From positions 124,001-188,000 of the forward strand of contig LNKV01000058.1 of the NCBI GenBank assembly GCA_001465935.1: a DNA stretch of 64,000 nucleotides. Reading direction: 5' to 3'. Within the stretch, counting starts at the first letter, position 1. Every line of letters begins with the position of its first letter. The notes beneath the pieces were generated by a model. It was not told the origin of the DNA, made no database searches, and was given only the letters and a program-made list of their open reading frames with translations. Of this stretch, positions 1-10,841 are shown piece by piece. This stretch comes from Clarireedia homoeocarpa (lineage: Eukaryota > Ascomycota > Leotiomycetes > Helotiales > Rutstroemiaceae). A program made the position numbers and the translations under genes.

Positions 1-1242
1 ATTCATTCATTGCCTTTCCCACCATCCCTACTTACTTCAAGGTCTCTCTCTCTCTCTCCTCTGCCATCCTGATCGCTATTTTCACACATGTACATTCCAC
101 ATATACATTCCACTCAAGTCACAGTCATACATACATACATACATACATACATACACACATACACACATACACACACACACAAATTATCAAGACAAAATAA
201 AGAGGGTCCATCAAAAATAGCTTTTAAATTCATCATCTGTATCTTAGAGTGTCCTGGTTCCTCTCATCCGGTTGTCATAAAGTCGTTCATCAGTTCAGTT
301 ATCCGAATCCAAAATCCATAAATAAATAAAAATAAAAAGGAATAAAACAGCACATTTCCCTACACACCAGAATCTAACAAATCCAGGTGTAAATTGCATA
401 AAAATGTGTTTGTATGCCATGCCATGCCATGCTAATTTCATTTCCATCAGCCATCCAGCAACCAATCACACATTCATCCCACAGGTCCTTGACTTCAATT
501 CATTTGTTTCCCATTCCCATTCATATCCATGAAGGAAAACATCCAAAAAGAGTAACATTGACATAGATTGCAAAAAGAAAGGTCATTATTCATCATAAAA
601 ATGTGTGGCAAAATAAGAAAACATCCCACGAAGGGAACAGAGAAAGATCAGAGAACTGAAAACTTGATGTTGTTTTTTTTTGAGCTTGTCAAAAAGTTTC
701 CTTGTTCCCACGACTTCATAAAACATTGGTGTTATTTGGCGTAGAAAAAGAAGGGCTCCATGATTTTGTATCTCTGAATAAATAACTCATTTAAGCCATC
801 CCATTAAGAAAACTAGAATCCCCAAAGTTTCGTGTCGACGCCTATAATGGCATTAAGTAGGCGGTTTATGTTTGTGGCAAATGATACCCCAAATTAAACC
901 TCGCTTTGCATGCGTATCTGGTGGATCGTTTCTCAACAGAATTATTTCCTTTCCAATGTTACAACGCGTAAAATCGTCAGGCCGTATCGATGAACCCATT
1001 AGAATCATCTCGGAATCATTCGTAAATTCGTTGTCATTCCAAGGGTTGAATAATTTGCCGAATCTGTGTTCAGCTAGTACAAAGACAACCGTGAAAAGAA
1101 TAAGAAAAATTTTCTCTAAAGGAGTGTGCTTTTGATCGTGAAAAATGCTTTTGGGCGTGAGCCAGGTGAAACAGGACAGCTGATCATAAACTGATCACTG
1201 GACGAAAATGCAGAAATTTTGCAGTACATCGGACAACTCGAG
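1..1242. other. Gene-free stretch downstream of stuA
   Basis: No convincing coding region is seen. It holds a (CATA)n tract running into (AC)n at about 126-180 and AT-rich sequence that probably includes the 3' untranslated region of the stuA-type gene, which ends at 1243. The short open frames here have no recognisable protein character. Confidence 0.6.
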
Positions 1243-2845
1243 TTACCGGCGTCTTTGTGTAATGGTCGTTCGAGCTCGGTTTAAAGTATTCTCGTATGTT
1301 GGACCTGAGACAGACGCTTCGTGGATGGTCTTTCGTCTCTTTAATCCGTCGTCCCCCATTCCACCCGGACCCCTGCTATCGGGACGATCACCATCGTCAT
1401 CATCTCGACCACGCTTGTTGCTTGCGGGAGCACCATTCATGATGTTTTGCTGACCAGCATACCCATTAGACATCGAAGAACCCAAATCAGATTGTGGCGC
1501 ATACACATCACCCGCTGCGCTACCATTGGCAGTGCCACGCTCGCTGCTCATTACATTATAAAGATTACTTGAAGGTGGCTGTATCCGCGGTGGAGTGCTG
1601 TAGCCACCTTGCTGAGCATAGTACGACTGTGGTGCGGATGCTGTTCGAGGAGTTGCTCGACCGGATGCAGGATGACTTGGTGAGCCGGTCATTTCAGGTG
1701 ATAGATGTGCGTGATCACCATTTAAGGAGCCAACGTTCTGGCCATTTGAGTAGTTGTAGGATCGACGGCTGGAATCATAGCTGCCAGAGTTATCGTGAGT
1801 GTACTCGCCTCCATCATGATCATGGTCTTGTTCTTCCTCGACCTGGCTGTGTCCGACCTGACCATTTCCTTGATGAATCATTCCATTTGCATCCTTGGCA
1901 TCATGGTGCTCTGACTCTGTACCTGGCGCTCTCGCTAGCGGAGGACCCATCTCATTCTTGATGTATGAGTTCTGCTGCGAGTACTGCGGCATGCTTTGTT
2001 GAGGAGGGGCTGCTTGTGAGTAAGCATTTTGCTGAGGTGGTGGAGCAGAATACATTTGTCGGGAGGAATCATAGGATTGCGGCGTTTGTTGATAATGTTG
2101 CATTGTTTGGATTTGATTTCCAGGAGGAGTAGTAGCTGGAGTGGTTGGCATTGAACGAGCATTGCTTAATCCAGTATCGATTGACAGAGGGTTGGTACCT
2201 TGCACATTACCCATGGACTGCCCGGGCCATTGGAAATTACCGTCGGAGCTGCCCATGCTACCCATCACACTAGACGCACTCGTTGGGGGTGTGGGGAAGG
2301 TATGTGATCTCTCCAGCGCCGGACGACCAACGTTGGGATGAGGTGCCAGCGCATGCTGTGGCCCGGGGAGAGGAGCTACAATTGAGCTGTTCATTGAGTG
2401 GTGGTGGTGCTGATTTAATGATGGCAGACCGGGTCCTTGGGGGTTCCGCATCTGATTTTGCTCATTTTTTCGTCGTTCTGCAGCAGCCATCACCGCATTG
2501 GTTCGTGTCTGGTTTGTAGGATGATATAATAATGCGCCAATATTGTGAACAAATAAAGGATACAACAACTCCGTGATTTTTTCCTTGTTTGCAAAGTCTA
2601 ATGCACGCTCAAAAGGTATCCTAGTCGATCGCGTTAGTGGAAAATGATAATACTAGCACTCAATTAAACCGCTTACCAAACACCCTTCAAATGCATAGGG
2701 CCTATCTTGACAACGTGTCTCATTTTTTCGCTCTTCAAAATGCCGTCTCTTCGGCCACGGGTCATGCCAGCGACATTCAATAACTTGGTGCCGTTGATCA
2801 TGTGATTATCTAGTGAATTTAGTCAGGTTAAGACGTCGTAATGAA

Positions 2846-2876
<31 letters not shown>

Positions 2877-3669
2877 ACTCACCCTCTCGTCGAGCAACAC
2901 AAACACCTTTTGCTTCGACTTGGAAGCACAAACTGCCCTCATCCTCCCACAAAGTTGCTGTGACTCTGGGTTTCATGCCAGGTGGAGCTACTTGGCCAGT
3001 TTGATCGAAGCCTTGAGTTGGATAGCCTTGATTCGGCATACCGGGCTGAGTGGTCATCGCTGGGAGTGGGAGCACAGTTCCCTGTCCGCCCATAGTTCCA
3101 GGAACTTGAGCTGATTGTGGTGATTGCAGTCCATTGCCGTAGTATTGGTTGTATGGACCTTGCTGAGCAGGAGAGTATTGTGCAGGTCCTGGTTGAAGCA
3201 GAGGTGGTTGATGTTGAGAGTAATGAGCCATTGAACCGGATGTGACGGTTTGAGGTGGTGGCTGTTGGCCAGCAGACATATGTGAAGGATAATACATGTC
3301 TTGAGCACCGTGGTTCATGTTGTTGGTGTAGGGCTCTTGGCTGTAGGAATACGCCGGGTTCGAGGGAGGAGTGCTGAATGAAGCTTGCGGTAAAGATACT
3401 GGGAGACCACTGCTGGCTGGAGTGGGGGAGGGTGTTTTGGGACCGTTTGATGAACTCGCGGTGGTGTAGGAGGAATGAGAACTGCCGTTCAAGATAGAAG
3501 AGGATCCTAGTGAGCTAAGTGAGCCTACCCGGGGAGACGAAGTACCAGACGAATATGCCTGTTGCGGCTGCGGCAAAGGCAACGATGGCAACCTATCATT
3601 CACATACAGTGGTCGCTGCGCGGCGTGATGATTATAATATGGCACGTCAGCAGGTCCCCGGGTTTGCAC
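1243..3669 (-). CDS. stuA: APSES-domain transcription factor of the StuA type
   Basis: Nuclear basic helix-loop-helix-like DNA-binding regulator; StuA family members control conidiophore development and morphogenesis. Three exons are visible: up to 3669-2883, 2809-2677 and 2620-1243, with introns 2882-2810 (73 nt) and 2676-2621 (56 nt). The joined frame gives the APSES core: TLWEDEGSLCFQVEAKG in the first exon, then DNHMINGTKLLNVAGMTRGR and MRHVVKIGPMHLKGVW, then IPFERALDFANKEKITELLY. N- and C-terminal parts are rich in Q, P, S and G. A basic patch (GLKRRKT, with an upstream KRGR) near the C-terminus suggests a bipartite nuclear signal. The start is uncertain. The frame is open to 3669 but lacks an ATG there; the ATG at 3318 (MNHGAQDM) aligns best with the start of Aspergillus StuA, giving 648 residues. 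An upstream 5' exon is possible. Intron 1 begins GTGAGT followed by 27 A. Confidence 0.9.
2850..2876 (+). repeat. Homopolymer T27 (A27 in stuA intron 1)
   Basis: Twenty-seven uninterrupted T on the plus strand. On the transcribed strand this is poly(A) directly following the 5' splice site GTGAGT of stuA intron 1. Confidence 0.95.
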
Positions 3670-4561
3670 TTGCGATATCGACGGAAGATCCAGTTTTTCG
3701 GTTTAGATGATCAAGTCCCAAAAGGACAATGATCTGGTAGACTCAGTAAGGTCTTCCTGCGGAAATGTGGGATTACGTTCGACAACAAGTAGGACTTGTG
3801 GCCGAGAATCGTTGTTTATGAATGGGAGGAGTACTGCTTTTTCGGCGTGCGTCGAGATTGCTGAATGGGTTAAATCAACCAACAAAAGAGACAATGATGC
3901 TTGGGGAATGGGGTGGGAAGTAATGGTCGAGACTGATGAGGGAAATCAAGAATAGCTTCTTTTACAGCGAGCGCAAACGCAAAATAGGGTTGGTTTATGT
4001 TTCGTAAAAGACAAAAGGATGCATATGCCAAAGATGCCGGAGCAGAACAATCTTGTAAAACCTCAAAAAAGACTCGAAAGAAACAGACGTTTGGCTCGTA
4101 GATGTCGTGACAAAAGTACTTGAAGCTTAGGGTTTCCTAGATCAATCCAATTGGAAGGGCGAGTAAAGCTCCACGACAGGATCGTTGGCAGTTAGGCGAG
4201 TCTGCAGGTATGTATGTATGTATGTATGCTGGTGGTGCTTTGGTCGGGTTCTAGGAAAGTTTCTGAACCGTGCTTCGATTCGAGGATGCGAACGTAGAAA
4301 ATCGTGAAGCTCGTAAAATATTCGTAGACGGTGATAGGAAAGGTCAAACCGTAGTGGAGTAGTGAAGCGTGATGTGTACTTGTGGATAGTTGCAAGTCGG
4401 TCAGAAGAATTGAGGATATCTGCCACCTCTAATGCAGGTACACCAGTCAGCGCTGCAGCACAATTGAGAAGAGAAGAAGCGCGGATTATGAATGGGATGG
4501 GACTGAGGATTGAAGATGGTGGTAGCTTGCCTTTCTCTTTTGTTTGTCCTATCCAATCTTC

Positions 4562-4586
4562 TTTTTTTTTTTTTTTTTTTTTTTTT
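4562..4586 (+). repeat. Homopolymer T25
   Basis: Uninterrupted T run upstream of stuA, with a T-rich region continuing on its 3' side. Confidence 0.9.
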
Positions 4587-4981
4587 GGGTGTCTTGTTTT
4601 GTTCCCTCTTCACTCTTCTGTTTGTCCCTTTAGATTCCTTAATTTTTAATTTTTATTTTTCTTCCTTGCACCTCTATTGTTTAAGAAAATGGGGGAGGTC
4701 GGAAAAGGGAGAATGGAGGAGGGGATTGGAAGCAAAAAAAGGCGTGGAGGGAGGATAAAGAATAATAGAGACGAGGGAGGAGGTTGGGCGGTGATGTGTG
4801 TGGTGGTGGTGGTAGTGGGAGTAGTAGTGGATTGGAGGAGGGTGGATTGGAGGTTGAGTGGGCTTAAGGAAGCTTAAGGGTATTGGTTGAACCGACAGGA
4901 TAAGTCTTAACGAAAGTGATTGGGGGGGGGGGGTATGTGTGGGAGGTGGTTGAAGATGGAGACTGGGAGGAGGAGGTAAGA

Positions 4982-5015
4982 GTAGCCGTAGCCGTAGCCG
5001 TGGCCGTGGCCGTGA
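4982..5015 (+). repeat. Hexamer repeat GTAGCC/GTGGCC
   Basis: Six-base units GTAGCC (about three) followed by GTGGCC (about two) in the region upstream of stuA. The region is not otherwise coding. Confidence 0.8.
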
Positions 5016-5100
5016 AAAATAGATTGGATATGGATGAGGTAAGGTGTGTCAATGTGGTCTGGTCTGGGTCAAGGTATATGGCAGACCATACCATACCATA

Positions 5101-5148
5101 CGCGTCGAGAGAGAGTGGTAAGTGGTAAGAGGTAAGAGGTAAGAAAAA
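5101..5148 (+). repeat. Heptamer repeat GGTAAGA
   Basis: About four 7-bp units of GGTAAGT/GGTAAGA in tandem between 5114 and 5145. They lie in the same stretch as the other period-7 arrays upstream of stuA. Confidence 0.75.
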
Positions 5149-5229
5149 CCCAAAGTGGAGCAGCAAAAAAGAGGTGGTAAGGTAGTAATCGAAGTGGGTG
5201 AGTGGAGCGGATCAAGGTCCAAAAAAAGA

Positions 5230-5253
5230 CCTGGATGCTGGACGCTGGACGTA
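5230..5253 (+). repeat. Heptamer repeat CTGGACG
   Basis: Three 7-bp units, CTGGATG then CTGGACG twice. Confidence 0.75.
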
Positions 5254-5432
5254 GTTCGAGAGGCACAAAAATTGGAGATTCGAGATTAGGCCAGAGCGTG
5301 TGCTTTGTAGATTCCGGCGATACAGCAGTAGGGGAACACGGAAGAATGGGCAGTAAATGGAGATGGAACAAGGAAGGTTGGTGGTGGTAAAGGAATAATA
5401 TTGATTGATGTCTTGATCAGGTTTTGGGTGAA

Positions 5433-5662
5433 GGGAGAGGGGAGAGGGGAGAGGGGGAGAGCGAGAGGCGAGAGGCGAGAGGCGAGGGATGAGGGATGAG
5501 GGATGAGGGACGAGGGACGAGGGATGAGGGATGACGAGAAGGGAGCAGTGGAGTCCAAAGAAGGGCTCTCTCCTCGTTGGCTGTGGGCTGTGGGCTGTGG
5601 GCTGTGGGCTGTGGGCTGTCAGAGGTCGACTGTCGGCTGTCGACTGTCGACTCTCTTCCTTT
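5433..5662 (+). repeat. Chain of period-7 minisatellites
   Basis: Consecutive 7-bp arrays that change unit sequence but keep the period: GGGAGAG, then GGCGAGA, GGGATGA and GGGACGA (5433-5535), then GGCTGTG (about 5578-5620) and TCGACTG/TCGGCTG (about 5625-5660). A short non-repeat segment (about 5540-5576) interrupts the chain. The strand is purine/G-rich in the first half. Confidence 0.85.
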
Positions 5663-6140
5663 CTCGCTCTCGCTCTCACACACCCCGTGCAGGTCGACTA
5701 TTTTTTTTCCCACGCCTTCCTCGCTGTTCTGTTCTCGCGCGCTTTACATTTCCCTCACCTAATTAATAATTCCCTTTTCCCTTCTTGGATGATGTTTTGG
5801 TATAAAACTTATTATTAGGGTTGGTGTGACCGGGTGCTGGGACTGGTCCTTCCAAGGTGGATGTTGAGCCGTGGCTAGAGCTTCATCCCGGAATTTCCTG
5901 GCACTAGCACGAAGCACTAGTAAGCTAGACGATCACCCAACTGCGCCTGCGCGCTTTCTTTACGGAAGTGCCCACTACGACGCTACTACTACCGTACCCG
6001 CTACTGCTAGATAGTAGCTGTATGGAGTAGATAGAGCTTGCTGATAAAGCTAGAGCGAAGTTTAAAATTCACCATCTTCACGCTCGATTCATTCATGTCC
6101 ATGTCCATGTCCATAGCGCCGTGGCCATTGTTGAAATGCG

Positions 6141-6220
6141 TGTTGCGCTGTGTTGTGCTGTGTCGTGCTGTGTCGTGCTGTGTCGTGCTGTGTCGTGCTG
6201 TGTCGTGTTGTATCGTGTTG
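6141..6220 (+). repeat. 10-bp tandem repeat TGTCGTGCTG
   Basis: Eight units in exact 10-bp register, the central four identical and the outer ones carrying one or two substitutions. Confidence 0.9.
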
Positions 6221-6236
6221 TGGTCTGGTCTGAAAT

Positions 6237-6279
6237 GCTACAAATGCTACAAATGCTACAAAGGCTACAAAGGCTACAA
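6237..6279 (+). repeat. 9-bp tandem repeat GCTACAAAT/G
   Basis: Nearly five units of 9 bp (two GCTACAAAT, two GCTACAAAG and a partial one), starting 16 bp after the 10-bp array. Confidence 0.9.
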
Positions 6280-7031
6280 ACCTCCTTTTTCCTGCCTCAT
6301 CTGGTAGCTCTGCTTTCCTACTAGGGTTAGATACAAACACCTGGCTATTCAATTCATCGGTTGTGATTGTCACAACCCAGCACATCTACCTTCGTACCCT
6401 ACCACCAGCTTTCCTTTTTGCTTGATTCCAAGTAGATTCATCGCCATCCTCTCATTTCATTTTGCTTCTCGACCGTGATAGCCAAGGAAAAGACATTTTC
6501 CTGACAAATCCTAGTCGTCAGTAAAACCTCGTCTAAAGCCCTCAACTCAACCAGTTCTCATCCAAGGATTGATTCAAGCGATAACTAGAAAGAACTGCCA
6601 CCTCGCAAAGCTTACCCTGTCTGCTTGCTCCCTCTTAGTGCGCTCTTTTATTTCCTCCCCCTGGTCGATGGCTAGGATTAATCAAAAGCCCACCCCATCC
6701 CTAGTCGAGTGTGTCAAATACTGAACCTTGCACAGAAACTGGGGTGGTTGGACAGCACGATTGTTAAACGAACTACGAGGACTGGCTGCTTGGTCCGACC
6801 GGAATCAAAAACGAAATTTCGAGCGTAGCAAAGGGAAAATGAAAGAGGCAAACTTGAACCAAAGAGGGGTGGCCACAATGATTCTGAGATTCCCGTCCTT
6901 GGATTATTCTAGCCAATTTCGAAAGGACTTAGTAGCCACTCTCCATGATACATGTACCCATTAGTTGTACAAGTCCTTGTGTTTGTTGTACGTTATTTCT
7001 GCTTCGCTGGTTGTATTTCTCGTTGTACTAG

Positions 7032-7096
7032 TTACTATACACTCACTACCTTCGAAAAGTAGTTTTACTATACACTCACTACCTTCGAAAGTAGTT
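7032..7096 (+). repeat. Direct repeat, about 32 bp, two copies
   Basis: Two near-identical copies of a segment beginning TTACTATACACTCACTACC and ending with TTCGAAA(A)GTAGT, the second starting at 7065. They differ by one A. Confidence 0.85.
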
Positions 7097-9781
7097 GACA
7101 TAGAGTCTGCATCGTGGGGTACCGGCGATACAGACAGCCCACTGGACGCCGTATATCGAGAAATGCGAACGTGATACCCTTATCCCTCCCTTCCTTCATT
7201 ACGTTGATTATCTGACGAGGATTAATAAGTCGAGGATAAGACAATAAGAACCTTGCGGGAAGTATAAAAAAGAGGTGGCAGTATGTGGCATCATCAGCAA
7301 TCCATTCAAGGTGCCAGAGTCGCAGAGTGGCCATGGCTGCGATCGTGAACGTAAGTGTTGACCACCAAAAAAAGAGAGAGAAACCGGGATGAGTTGAGGA
7401 GACTGATTCACAGTGAAATCGACCAGGGCCTCAGAATCAGGTCGCTGACAGCCAGGGAACGAACGATTGGGCGATATTGATAGATGATCCAACATGTGAG
7501 TGTCTGCTATTGCATCTGGCGAAATAAAGGTTGAATTTATTCTGGTGGACTCTATCAACAGGGGTAGTTTAATCGAATCAGATCGTCAAGACCATACAAT
7601 ACTGGAGAATTTTAACAAACAACCGGGGTATACGTATTAACCTTTATTATGCCTGTCATAAAGTACTTCGTACGGGGCACGATATATTAATATCAACAAC
7701 CGGTCGATTGAGGTTATTTTGAACTTCCGGGTTGGTATTCCTGTTACTAACACCCCGATGAAAGCGGGGTGCTATTTGACGTAGATTACGTAGAGTACGA
7801 AGATACCTTGATTATTCATGTGCGAGAAGCAGAGTATGAGGTCAAAAAAGTACTCGGTCCAAGTTGATGCCGCTTTACAGAGAATAGCCTCATGATTTCA
7901 CGAGCAAGCTTTTAGAATGCGTGTTCAAAGCCGTGAGATGTTGTAAAGTGGCAATGCGGGATCGAGCGCTGCTTTACGATAGGGGCTGTGTGGCAGCTAC
8001 TTTTATCGCTTTGCTTCGTGGATGCTCCTCATCCCCTGCAGAGTCGTGATGCATTCATTACTTGGAAGAAAAGCAATTGTACATGCGATTGTTGTTTTCC
8101 GGGGAAAGAGTTCTTCACGTCTCCTTACATGCTTCTCTGCATGGTTGACTTGCCTTGCCGATCAGCCCGCACCGCATCTGCTGCGACGTTTCTCTCCTGG
8201 CAGCGGCGGCGGCGTAGCGTCTCCAAACCATACCCGAGGGCCGCAATATATTGCCTTTTCAAACGACTTTGTGAAAGTTTAAAATCTGGGTGGTATTTTG
8301 GCTCCCGGATGAACTCCAACCTTCTGCCAGCCGAGAGCGCACCATGCTCTCTGCACGGGAAGGAGGAAAAGGAAACTCAATCGGAGAATTCAAGAAAGAA
8401 GATTACGCTCATCCAATTGTCCGACCTGTGCTCTGTGCGGGCGGAGGTGTCCATCCAAGCCTGATCGCTGTGAGGTTACTGCGATGCATTTTAAGCAGTC
8501 TGCAAGACGGGATCTCCTGCTTCTGCATATCGGTTCTTGGACAAATTCGAACTTACCCATCTGGGCACCCTTGAAGCTTGCGTAAAGCTTGGATCAGAAG
8601 CGCACTGTACTTGCTGTGCGTCCGTTGCATATCCAGAATAATATTATGAGTATTAACATCAAGGTCAAGGTCAAGGTCATGTACTGTATGTACTGTATGT
8701 ACTGTATCTTACCCTATGTACGGAAGTACCTGAGAACATTGTGGAGTGGACAGATAGCGGTACAGCAACATCGATGTACATGGCAGGACTAACAACTGAT
8801 TAGTTAGATACACGAGCCGCTGAAGCTTTCCAACCGCCGTCTTCTTTGCATATCTATCTAGCCATCCTAGCCTTTAATGTTCCGTGCCTTTAAGTTTCCT
8901 TCCCACACGACAAGTGCCAGATCTGCCACCAACGACATCGCGTATCTACTAGTCTGGACCGCCGTCTGGACCGCCGTGCGTACATCATTCGTGCTCTCGG
9001 ACTGTTTTTTTCTTTGACTGTGTTGTCTCCAGAAACCCCCAAGAGCTTCGGACTAAAATCAATTGGTGTTGAATCCTTTGCAATTTCCTTTAAAGTTTTC
9101 TTATTCATCAGCTTAGGGGAAGAGGGTGGTGTGTGCCAGCTATAGTACAGTCGATCTCTGGCTATCAAGCTCGTTGTCAAAACCAAGCTCTATTCGGTCG
9201 GGATCTCCGCAATGGCTAGCTGGAGCTAGGAGCTTAGGAGCTTAGGAGATAACGGCGCCTCTCACCAAACGCCACACGAAGACGCAGCGACTCATGTTTC
9301 CTTTCCCAAACTTGGATTCGGAACCTTTACCTAGGGCATGGAAAGGGATGCCTTGGGTAGAAGTCTGGACTCGTTCCCATGGATGCGGCATAGACACACA
9401 ACACCTCACAAGGCACAAGGCACAATACGTTGGGTGAAGCTATCACGAGAGGGAGGAAAGCAATAATGATAACGATGGATTCGGATATACAGTAGGTACA
9501 GTAGGGATTAATTTCATAAGCACTTGGGAGAGCCGGAATAGTTCCTCCTGCCACTTTTGCTACATTACGGCTATCAATCTTGGCGCTTGGAGCTTCTCCT
9601 GTTTTTAAACAAAACGTGCCACTTTTACACATCAATTGCCCAAAAAACAATGACCATCAAAAACTGCTCTTTCCGAGAAACCCTGCACGATTCCAAAATA
9701 CACCCAAGCGTTTTCAGACCAATGACCAAATTTTCAAAACAGCTCCAACCGCGTCGGAAGAAATTCTACAGTACCGAGTGA

Positions 9782-9845
9782 TGGGATGGATGGATGGATG
9801 GGTGGATGGATGGGTGGATGGATGGGTGGATGGATGGATGGATGG
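9782..9845 (+). repeat. GGAT/GGGT minisatellite
   Basis: Tetramer-based array with a 12-bp higher order period (GGATGGATGGGT), about five units. Confidence 0.9.
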
Positions 9846-9964
9846 TCCGGAGCAGGAGCTATTTCGCACAGACTGCCTACGTTCTTCCAACACGGCTCCC
9901 GCTACGACCTCAATACATTCAAGCAGGCCTTCAGAGAGTCGTGTCCACGGTAGATATTACTATT

Positions 9965-10036
9965 TATTAACTCCTTGACCAGGTAGAGTATTAACTCCTT
10001 GACCAGGTAGAGTATTAACTCCTTGACCAGGTAGAG
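9965..10036 (+). repeat. Perfect 24-bp repeat in three copies
   Basis: Three identical adjacent copies (9965-9988, 9989-10012, 10013-10036) of a unit that starts TATTAACTCCTTGACC and ends AGGTAGAG. Identity of all three suggests recent expansion. Confidence 0.95.
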
Positions 10037-10815
10037 AAACACAGCCAGATTTCCCGTGAGTGAATGCAACTCAACACAGGCCAGAAAGAGGATCTTCGAA
10101 ATAGAAATAGTGGTACTATAATGACTATTTTCCAGGATGCGAAGAACAACTCAGCCGGAACCGTGGTGGCCGAATTAAACGGTCATGCCAAAAACAAGTG
10201 GTCTTTGCGACAAGTGCGGTCCTATCCATCCCTACACGCCCCCACACACACCAACACTTTCCTGCGTTGACAGGCTTTCACATCAAGCATGGCGGACGCA
10301 GGGTTCCGAAGCACAAGAAAATAGAAAACACCTTCCTTATTGTTCGCATTCATTGCGTGCGTACTTGGATGTGCTGCGGAAGAGGTTGGCGGACAGGACG
10401 TTGAGAGGGACATTCACCATCCGCACCGCATCAAGATCTTTCTCTCCCTAGATTTGGGGTTTGCACCGCAGTGGAAGCTCGAAAATACTATGCATTACAA
10501 TGACAGTATGGGGAACATTTGGATGCGGATCTCACCCACAGGTTTTTGATTTGCTTACAGCCCCATGTACCGACATGCAAGAACTAGGATTGCAAGGTCA
10601 GATTCTAGATTTGCTTTTTTGCATCAAAAAGAAGAGCCAAAAGCCCAAAAACGACATCATCGCCAACAGTTGGGAACCTCAACCCAATATCCCATTTCGG
10701 TACCAATTCATTAACTTTCCATGGCGTCCAACGTATGGTAGGTTGTTAATCAATTTGCGATACAGCCGTATTGGAAACATTGGAGCTGATCTTTTGGCTG
10801 TCGCCTGTCTCAGAT

Positions 10816-10841
10816 CCCCCCCCCCCCCCCCCCCCCCCCCC
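10816..10841 (+). repeat. Homopolymer C26
   Basis: Twenty-six uninterrupted C (G on the other strand). No gene is recognised around it. Confidence 0.9.
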
